Assembly (NCBI GenBank): GCA_025458755.1
Contig: JALORT010000113.1
Span: 1 to 6,900 of the forward strand
Length of the DNA: 6,900 nt
Reading direction: 5' to 3'
Origin: Methylotetracoccus sp.
GTDB lineage: Bacteria > Pseudomonadota > Gammaproteobacteria > Methylococcales > Methylococcaceae
The notes under the pieces were generated by a model. That model was not told the DNA's origin. It ran no database searches and saw nothing but the letters and a program-made list of their open reading frames with translations. Positions within the stretch are counted from its first letter, which is position 1, and the number at the start of each line of letters is the position of its first letter. Both the position numbers and the translations under genes were made by a program. Shown piece after piece: positions 1 to 4,869 of the stretch.

Positions 1-210
1 GCGGATCCACTGCATGCATTCATCGGGCTTGCCCTGGGCGTTCAAGCAGACGCCCAACTGGTGGAGCGCCGCGAAATTTCTGCGGTCAGCGGCGATGGCC
101 GCCCGATAGCATTCCTCGGCTTGTGGCAGCCGCCCCGCCTTGTGGTGGGCCGTACCACACAACACCAGTTCGTCGGCACATTGGGCCGAACTCCGGTCGT
201 TGGATGTCAC
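1..210 (-). CDS. TPR-repeat protein, N-terminal 70 residues only (runs off left edge)
   Basis: The minus strand reads open from a GTG at 210-208 to the window edge, giving 70 residues. Residues 12-45 fit a tetratricopeptide repeat: L15, C18-G19, H22, A31, Y35 and A38 sit at the usual helix-packing positions, within CGTAHHKAGRLPQAEECYRA. A second unit starts at residue 46 (ALHQLGVCLNAQGKPDE) and continues off the window. TPR units form helical hairpins that bind partner proteins; in bacteria they also precede glycosyltransferase or sulfotransferase domains, so the full function is unknown. There is no signal peptide or membrane segment, so a cytoplasmic location is likely. The start was chosen for the GGAGGA just upstream. 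The gene diverges from the autotransporter. Five cysteines in 70 residues is unusual. The TPR assignment is secure; the exact start is less so. Confidence 0.75.
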   Translation of the reverse strand, partial: MTSNDRSSAQCADELVLCGTAHHKAGRLPQAEECYRAAIAADRRNFAALHQLGVCLNAQGKPDECMQWIR

Positions 211-214
211 GCGT

Positions 215-220
215 TCCTCC
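215..220 (-). promoter_or_regulatory. Ribosome binding site of the TPR gene
   Basis: On the minus strand a perfect GGAGGA lies four bases upstream of the GTG at 210-208. This decides the start: the reading frame stays open upstream to a TGA near 294-297, and another in-frame GTG at 282-280 has no comparable Shine-Dalgarno sequence. Confidence 0.6.
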
Positions 221-264
221 GCCGTTTCTTCGGCTACCTGACTGGATAAGGGTGTAGAAGTCAG

Positions 265-285
265 AACGTGCGCACGGCGCACGTT
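265..285. promoter_or_regulatory. Perfect 9-bp inverted repeat, operator-like
   Basis: The arms AACGTGCGC (265-273) and GCGCACGTT (277-285) are exact reverse complements around a 3-base centre, ACG. Within it, 267-276 is itself a 10-bp palindrome. The element lies 55 bp upstream of the TPR start codon and has no T-run on either side, so it looks more like a binding site for a dimeric regulator than an intrinsic terminator. The function is inferred. Confidence 0.45.
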
Positions 286-539
286 ACGATAAATTCACAA
301 GCTCTCACCCGAGACATGCTCGGCATAATGCGCCGGAGCACCTACTTGATGCGTCCGATAGGTGCGGCTCCGGCGGGTGGAAGCCTGACACGAAGGCATG
401 ATCCTCTTGGGTCCTTGCCCGCGGACGCCAAGGGTGCGCTGGTTCCCTTTCCGGGACGGCTCGCGTGCTGGGAGACGAACCGAGGTACGGTGAACACGGC
501 CATCGCCTGCGGACTGAATGCAGTAGAGAACATAACGAT

Positions 540-566
540 GGTACGGTGTCAATCGGCGATCGTACC
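540..566. repeat. Imperfect inverted repeat in the intergenic region
   Basis: GGTACGGT (540-547) can pair with ATCGTACC (559-566) across an 11-base loop. Seven of the eight pairs are Watson-Crick and one is G-T. It may be a hairpin in the autotransporter leader or a regulator site; a role is not shown. Confidence 0.3.
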
Positions 567-582
567 CTCGGCTGGACCCACC

Positions 583-604
583 GTATCGCGCTAGCGTACG
601 ATAC
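583..604. repeat. Nested dyad around CGCTAGCG
   Basis: GTATCG (583-588) and CGATAC (599-604) flank the perfect 8-bp palindrome CGCTAGCG (589-596), with two extra bases (TA) on the right side. The two-base centre is too tight for an RNA hairpin, so a DNA-level protein site is the likelier reading. It sits 171-192 bp upstream of the autotransporter start. Confidence 0.3.
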
Positions 605-643
605 ATTACCGGTCCATTCGGTGCAGTCTGTCTTGGTTGGTGA

Positions 644-657
644 CCGCCGAATGGCGG
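644..657 (+). repeat. Small hairpin 1 in the autotransporter leader
   Basis: CCGCC and GGCGG form a perfect 5-bp stem around the loop GAAT. The left arm and loop (CCGCCGAATG) recur at 703-712, where a second similar hairpin can form. Confidence 0.35.
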
Positions 658-701
658 CCATCGTGAAGGCGGTGTGGCGGGTTTCGGACTGCCGGATTAG
701 G

Positions 702-716
702 GCCGCCGAATGCGGC
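702..716 (+). repeat. Small hairpin 2 in the autotransporter leader
   Basis: GCCGC (702-706) and GCGGC (712-716) form a perfect 5-bp stem with a 5-base loop, sharing ten identical bases with the hairpin at 644-657, 59 bp upstream. It ends about 58 bp before the autotransporter start codon, so it would lie in the 5' leader of that mRNA if transcription starts further upstream. Confidence 0.35.
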
Positions 717-762
717 GTCGGCCCAGCCTTCAAGTTCGTGCCTGCAATTCAACAAGGAAGAC

Positions 763-768
763 GGGGGA
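763..768 (+). promoter_or_regulatory. Ribosome binding site of the autotransporter
   Basis: GGGGGA lies six bases before the GTG at 775-777. It supports this non-ATG start; the next in-frame ATG is at residue 160, far inside the passenger, and the residues just after the GTG make a proper signal peptide. Confidence 0.6.
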
Positions 769-774
769 AGTCTT

Positions 775-867
775 GTGTCTTCAGAAATATTGAGGCACTG
801 CTCGCGTAAGCCTCTGGCCAAAGCGATCGGTGTTGTGTTGAGCAGTACCACGTTTTGCGCCGGAGCC
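775..867 (+). other. Sec signal peptide of the autotransporter (residues 1-31)
   Basis: Positive residues R7, R11, K12 and K16 precede a hydrophobic stretch (AIGVVLSSTTF), followed by A29-G30-A31, a standard signal peptidase I site. The Cys at 28 lacks a lipobox context (residues before it are TTF), so this is not a lipoprotein signal. The mature protein should start TPQFV. Confidence 0.75.
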
Positions 868-3800
868 ACGCCGCAGTTTGTCATCACCGATCTGGGAACG
901 CTGGGGGGCGATACCAGCATTGCACTTGGCCTCAACGACACCGGACAAGTCGTCGGTCAGGCGAGCAACGGGTGTTTCGGACAAGCCTTTCTGTACCAGA
1001 ACGGCGGCATTATCAACCTTCTTCCGAACAGCGCGTACAGCGCTGCCAGCGATATCAACAATGTCGGGCAAGTAGTCGGCGCGGAGGGCTCGATCGGCTT
1101 CGTTCGGCAAAGCGACGGCAGCATCGTTCCGATCATCAATACCATCGGCGGCAGCACCAGCACGGCGTTGGCCATCAACGACGGTGGACAGGTCGTCGGC
1201 GCGGCGGGCAACGGTAGTTTCCAACATGCCTTTCTGTACCAGAACGGCGTCATGACCGACCTTTTCCCGGGTGACGTCACCAGCAGTGTTGCGTATGACA
1301 TCAACACTATCGGCCAAATCGTCGGATCCAGCACCGAGGCCTTCTTGGCCTGGCGCGATGCCAGCGGAAACATCGCATTCACCAGCCTCGACAGCCGGCT
1401 GGATCTGAGCAGCCCGGGATGGAACCTGTCAGACGCCCGCGCCATCAACGCGTTCGGACAAATCGTGGGCGTGGGAATCAACCCGTCGGGCCAGTCGCGC
1501 GCCTTTCTGGCCACCCCGACCGGTACCCTGAACTGGACGACGGGTTCCGGCAACTGGGATGACCCGGCCAACTGGGAATTGGGCTTTCTGCCCAATAAGT
1601 TCCTGGATCCTGTCATCGCGACCAACCAAGGCGATGTCACAGTGAACGGTCCGGCAGCCGACACCACGCTCATGAACATCACCGTGGGCGGTGGGACAGG
1701 CGGCACCCTTCTCGAGCTGACTACCGGGAGCAATCTCACCGTCACCGAGAGCATCCTGATCAGCGGTCCCAGCGGCGGTGACCGCCTGATCCAGTCCGCC
1801 GGCAGTGTCAGCGTCCAGTCGCTGACTGTCGGGCAGGCCGGGGGGCAAGGCAGCTTTGTGCTCACCGGTGGCGGCAGCCTCCTGACCACCTTCAACGAGA
1901 ACATTGGCCTCGGCGGTGTCGGCACTTTCATCCAAGCCGACGGGACGCATACTGTCGGCGACACGTTGTTGATCGGCTCGTCGGCACAGGGAATGGCCGG
2001 CAGCGCGACCTATGTGCTCCAGGGAGGTAACCTCACTACGGTGAACGAGATCGTCGGGGGCGGTGCTGATGGCACCGGCACCTTCACGCAAACGGGCGGG
2101 ACGCACACCGTGAGCAATGCGCTGTACATCGGTTCGTCCGTGCAGGGGGTCGGGGTTGGCGGCAATGGAACCTATGAGCTCATCGGGGGCAGCCTTGACG
2201 CCGGCGACGTGATTATCGCAAATATCGATGGCGCCACCGGCAGCTTCGTCCAAACGGGCGGCGCAGTTTCCGTGAGTAACCGACTGCTGGTAGGCACATC
2301 GGTAACCGGGCTGGACCCCCTAGGGCTCTATGCCTTCCGCGGAGGGACCGTGAATGCCAGGGAAGTGATTGTCGGCGACGGCGTTGGAGGCGTCGGCGCC
2401 TTCACCCAAACGGGCGGGACGCATACGGTCGGCGATGTGCTAACCATCGGGCGGGTCGGAGGTCAGGGTACCTACGAATTAAGCGGCGACGACAGTCTTC
2501 TGACCGCAGCCAGCGCATTTATTGGCCGTGGCGGCGGGGGCAGTTTCACGCAATCGGGCGGGACGCATACGGTCGGCGAGACCTTAGTCATTGGCTCTTC
2601 CACCAAGGGATTCGATGCCAACGGGACCTACACCCTCATTCGAGGGAATCTGAACACGGTAACGAATGAGATCATCGGCGATGGCGACGGCGGATTCGGC
2701 ACGTTCGTTCAAACGGGCGGAACGCACACGGTCAGCGGTACGCTGACGATCGGGCAGTTCGGCGGTCGGGGGAGCTATGCCCTCAGTGACGGCACCCTGA
2801 TGGCATCCAATGAGAACCTCGGAATCAATGGTGCTCAAGGCACCTTCCTACAGGCCGGTGGGAATCACACCGTCATCGACACGCTGACAATCAGCCGTAC
2901 AGGCGCTTACACGCTGTCTGGCGGGTCGCTCAGTTCTGCCAACACACTGAATAACGGCCGCTTTGTCCAGTCCGGAGGCACAATCTCCGGCGTCGCATCG
3001 ACCGGCATCGGATTGATCAACAATGGCAGTTACGACTATTCCGGCGGGACCTTCACCGGCAGTCTGATCAACAATGGAACGGCCATCTTCGGTCCTCTAG
3101 ACCGGTCGGTTTTCGGTGCGGACATCAGCGGGACCGGTAACCTGAGCAAGGTGGGCAACGCCACGCTGATCCTCACCGGCACCAACACCTACGCCGGAGG
3201 TACCACGGTGTTGGCCGGCGTACTGCAGGGCGACACGAATAGCCTGCAAGGCGACATTACGAACAATGCCACCGTGGTCTTCGACCAAGCCAACACCGGT
3301 ACCTATACCGGATCGATACGCGGCGACGGCAATGTGGTAAAGGAGAACACCGGGCTCCTGGTCTTCAACAACAGCAACACCTATCGCGGCGGCACGCAGA
3401 TCAACAACGGCAACCTGCAGGTCGGCGATGCCGCGCACCCCGACGCCAGCCTGTTCGGCCTGGTGAACATCGGGCCGAACGGTGTCCTCAGCGGCCATGG
3501 GACCATCGACGGCAACGTCGACAACGCCGGCCGGATCGCTCCGGGCGGTTCGATCGGCACGCTGACCGTCAACGGCAATGTCGCGTTTCAGAATGGGTCC
3601 GCCTTCCAGACCGCCATCGACCCGAATCAATCCAGCTTGCTCGATGTTAAGGGCCTGGCCAACCTGGGCGACGCGCAGGTCGCGGTACTGGCGGAGAATG
3701 GCCGCTATGGTCCGCGTCGTTATACGATCCTGTCCGCCTCCGCAATCAGCGGCCGATTCCTTGACGCACTGGATTCCAATCTGGCCTCGATCGATCCGCT

Positions 3801-4815
3801 GCTGACACCCTCGCTGGCTTACGATTCCAACAATGTCTACCTGGACTTGAACAGCGTTCCACTGCAGGACCCGATGGGACCGGGTGCACGCGTCGCTACG
3901 AATCTCATATATATGATCAACCGGATGGCGACGGGACGGCTCAACGCGCCCTTGGGCGAAGGCTGTCCGCCGGCCAGCCTCGGTTTCTGGGGGCGCGGAC
4001 TCGGTATGTTTTCATCGGTGAATGCCAGTGGGGACAGCCCCGGCTACAGCGCCGACACCGCAGGATTCGTGTTGGGTGTCGACGGCCAGCTGACGGAACG
4101 CCTCGCGCTCGGCATCTCCGGTTTCAGCGCACACAGCGATGTGACCACCAACAGCACGTTCAGGAACCGCAGCGCGGTGAATACGGCCGGAATCAGCCTC
4201 TACGGGGCGTACACGACGGGGGCCTGGCAGCTCAAGTCGGTGCTCGGTTATGCGAATGAAACCTATACGTCGCAACAGACCATCACCGCGGGGCAGCCGC
4301 GCCGCGCACAGGGCTCGACCGAAGGCAACCGCGTCAGCAATTACACGGAGGGAAGTTACACCTTCAGGTCGGGGATAGTGTCGCTGCAGCCTTTGGTGGC
4401 ACTGCAATTGGGATGGATGCAGCAGGACCCATTTACCCAGAAGGGACTGTTTGCCGACGGTCAGGGCCTGACGGTGAGCGGCAGGACGCTGTACCAACTG
4501 GACACCTTGGTCGGCGCCCGAGCACGGCAGGATTTCCCCATGAACGAAAGCCTAAAGCTCCAGGTCGAGCTCCGAGCCCTTTACCTGCATCAATTCGGGA
4601 CGCTGCAAAATACCGTTCCAGGCCAGCTGTCTGGTGGCCAAACGGTATCGCTCGGCACCGCAGATCGGCCCGGCGAGCGCGACGCCGGCATTTTAGGCGC
4701 AGGGCTGGCACTGCTGGCCGTCGAGAATGTGAATTTCTACTTCGATTACAACGCCCAAGTGTTGAGCAGTCAGACAGCGCACTTTTTCAGCGGGGGCATT
4801 CGGTACGCCTGGTAA
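775..4815 (+). CDS. Large type Va autotransporter with HAF, beta-helix and PATR repeats
   Basis: This 1346-residue surface protein is complete. Residues 1-31 form a signal peptide: basic RKPLAK, a hydrophobic core, then AGA as an A-x-A cleavage site. Residues 36-246 hold five HAF-type extracellular repeats (motif GQVVG followed by AFLYQNG). Residues 250-380 include a GNWDDPANWELG module common in secreted beta-helix proteins. Residues 338-745 are Gly/Thr-rich tandem repeats with the core QTGGTHTV. Residues 781-886 hold two PATR repeats (e.g. KVGNATLILTGTNTYAGGTT). Residues 890-1025 resemble the stalk or autochaperone, 1037-1056 a linker helix, and 1069-1346 the beta-barrel starting at FWGRG and ending in YAW. 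In this family the barrel inserts into the outer membrane via the BAM complex and the passenger is displayed outside. No protease, lipase or other catalytic motif is seen, so adhesion or a structural surface role is likely. It stands alone and diverges from the TPR gene. Confidence 0.93.
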   Translation: MSSEILRHCSRKPLAKAIGVVLSSTTFCAGATPQFVITDLGTLGGDTSIALGLNDTGQVVGQASNGCFGQAFLYQNGGIINLLPNSAYSAASDINNVGQVVGAEGSIGFVRQSDGSIVPIINTIGGSTSTALAINDGGQVVGAAGNGSFQHAFLYQNGVMTDLFPGDVTSSVAYDINTIGQIVGSSTEAFLAWRDASGNIAFTSLDSRLDLSSPGWNLSDARAINAFGQIVGVGINPSGQSRAFLATPTGTLNWTTGSGNWDDPANWELGFLPNKFLDPVIATNQGDVTVNGPAADTTLMNITVGGGTGGTLLELTTGSNLTVTESILISGPSGGDRLIQSAGSVSVQSLTVGQAGGQGSFVLTGGGSLLTTFNENIGLGGVGTFIQADGTHTVGDTLLIGSSAQGMAGSATYVLQGGNLTTVNEIVGGGADGTGTFTQTGGTHTVSNALYIGSSVQGVGVGGNGTYELIGGSLDAGDVIIANIDGATGSFVQTGGAVSVSNRLLVGTSVTGLDPLGLYAFRGGTVNAREVIVGDGVGGVGAFTQTGGTHTVGDVLTIGRVGGQGTYELSGDDSLLTAASAFIGRGGGGSFTQSGGTHTVGETLVIGSSTKGFDANGTYTLIRGNLNTVTNEIIGDGDGGFGTFVQTGGTHTVSGTLTIGQFGGRGSYALSDGTLMASNENLGINGAQGTFLQAGGNHTVIDTLTISRTGAYTLSGGSLSSANTLNNGRFVQSGGTISGVASTGIGLINNGSYDYSGGTFTGSLINNGTAIFGPLDRSVFGADISGTGNLSKVGNATLILTGTNTYAGGTTVLAGVLQGDTNSLQGDITNNATVVFDQANTGTYTGSIRGDGNVVKENTGLLVFNNSNTYRGGTQINNGNLQVGDAAHPDASLFGLVNIGPNGVLSGHGTIDGNVDNAGRIAPGGSIGTLTVNGNVAFQNGSAFQTAIDPNQSSLLDVKGLANLGDAQVAVLAENGRYGPRRYTILSASAISGRFLDALDSNLASIDPLLTPSLAYDSNNVYLDLNSVPLQDPMGPGARVATNLIYMINRMATGRLNAPLGEGCPPASLGFWGRGLGMFSSVNASGDSPGYSADTAGFVLGVDGQLTERLALGISGFSAHSDVTTNSTFRNRSAVNTAGISLYGAYTTGAWQLKSVLGYANETYTSQQTITAGQPRRAQGSTEGNRVSNYTEGSYTFRSGIVSLQPLVALQLGWMQQDPFTQKGLFADGQGLTVSGRTLYQLDTLVGARARQDFPMNESLKLQVELRALYLHQFGTLQNTVPGQLSGGQTVSLGTADRPGERDAGILGAGLALLAVENVNFYFDYNAQVLSSQTAHFFSGGIRYAW
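880..1512 (+). repeat. Five HAF-type extracellular repeats (residues 36-246)
   Basis: The units carry the pattern (I/L)ND.GQVVG at residues 53-61, 94-102, 134-142, 176-184 and 224-232, with AFLYQNG or AFLA strands after most of them; one contains the literal His-Ala-Phe at 151-153. The first four units are arranged as two copies of an 81-residue double unit. HAF repeats occur in exported proteins, some with autotransporter barrels. Their ligand is unknown; a propeller-like fold is only a guess. Confidence 0.75.
1786..3009 (+). repeat. Beta-helix tandem repeats with THTV core (residues 338-745)
   Basis: About nine units of 39-55 residues begin with F-x-Q-x-G-G. They start at residues 338 (degenerate), 385, 437, 491, 543, 591, 644, 691 and 730 (degenerate). 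The consensus is F(T/V)Q(T/S)GGTHTV, then L-x-IG, a short or long turn (GRVGGQG or GSSxxG), then a strand such as TYxLxGG. Dense Gly and Thr with alternating hydrophobic residues is what a right-handed parallel beta-helix passenger looks like. The central units are very similar even at DNA level, including a 25-bp identity at 2411-2435 and 2555-2579. Confidence 0.8.
3115..3432 (+). repeat. Two passenger-associated transport (PATR) repeats, residues 781-886
   Basis: The first copy runs GTGNLSKVGNATLILTGTN and then TYAGGTTV; the second runs GDGNVVKENTGLLVFNNSN and then TYRGGTQI. Both match the autotransporter-associated beta-strand repeat (G-x-L-x-K-x-G-x-x-x-L-x-L-x-G-x-N-x-Y-x-G-G-T). Such repeats sit near the C-terminal end of passengers and are thought to aid secretion and folding. 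Confidence 0.8.
3979..4812 (+). other. Autotransporter beta-barrel domain (residues 1069-1346)
   Basis: The last 278 residues start at FWGRGLGMFSS, contain alternating polar/hydrophobic strands (for example GFVLGVDGQL, GISLYGAY, LQPLVALQLGWM, LYQLDTLVGARA, LKLQVELRALYLH, FYFDYNAQ) and end GGIRYAW. Length, strand pattern and a terminal aromatic residue match the 12-stranded translocator of classical autotransporters; the aromatic end is the usual BAM recognition signal. Confidence 0.88.
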
Positions 4816-4869
4816 AGCCAACCAGCTGCGTTCCGAACAAAGCGCTTGGGACCATCCGAGGCGACGCCG
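4816..4869. other. Short convergent intergenic gap, no clear terminator
   Basis: Fifty-four bases lie between the TAA of the autotransporter and the TGA of the minus-strand gene. Only a short palindrome, AAGCGCTT (4840-4847), and weak mismatched stems are visible, with no T-run on either strand. Termination may be Rho-dependent, or transcripts may overlap. Confidence 0.5.

Larger units (their letters stand above)
211..774. other. Divergent intergenic region without a recognisable gene
   Basis: This 564-bp stretch separates the start of the TPR gene from the start of the autotransporter. Reading frames of up to about 140 codons exist on both strands, but their products are Arg/Ser/Pro-rich, show no family resemblance, overlap one another and lack good ribosome binding sites, so I regard them as chance frames. 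No tRNA, rRNA or riboswitch consensus that I know is visible. What it does hold is several dyad-symmetric sequences (265-285, 309-323, 540-566, 583-604, 644-657, 702-716), consistent with promoters, operators or structured leaders of the two diverging genes. No -35/-10 pair with good spacing could be identified with confidence. Confidence 0.6.

Noticed and set aside
280..282. Upstream in-frame GTG as an alternative TPR start
   Set aside because: It has no Shine-Dalgarno sequence and lies inside the perfect dyad; the GTG at 210-208 has GGAGGA at proper spacing.
324..329. CATAAT as a -10 promoter box
   Set aside because: The hexamer is good, but no -35-like sequence lies 16-18 bp upstream; the nearest (TTCACA, 294-299) is 24 bp away.
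360..520. Riboswitch such as a cyclic di-GMP or cobalamin element
   Set aside because: GC-rich paired-looking segments exist, but the conserved cores of these classes could not be found on either strand. A covariance-model search would settle it.
305..733. Long minus-strand reading frame in the intergenic region
   Set aside because: Its product is a low-sense Arg/Pro/Ser-rich string without family motifs, has no good ribosome binding site, and overlaps other equally long frames.
775..867. Lipoprotein signal, because of Cys 28
   Set aside because: The residues before the Cys (TTF) do not form a lipobox, and an A-x-A signal peptidase I site follows directly.
957..1964. 335-codon minus-strand frame inside the autotransporter
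   Set aside because: It is antisense to a clearly coding repeat region. Its Pro/Val/Leu-rich content reflects the Gly/Thr-rich codons on the other strand.
4816..4869. Bidirectional intrinsic terminator between the convergent genes
   Set aside because: Only weak, mismatched stems are present, with no T-run on either strand.
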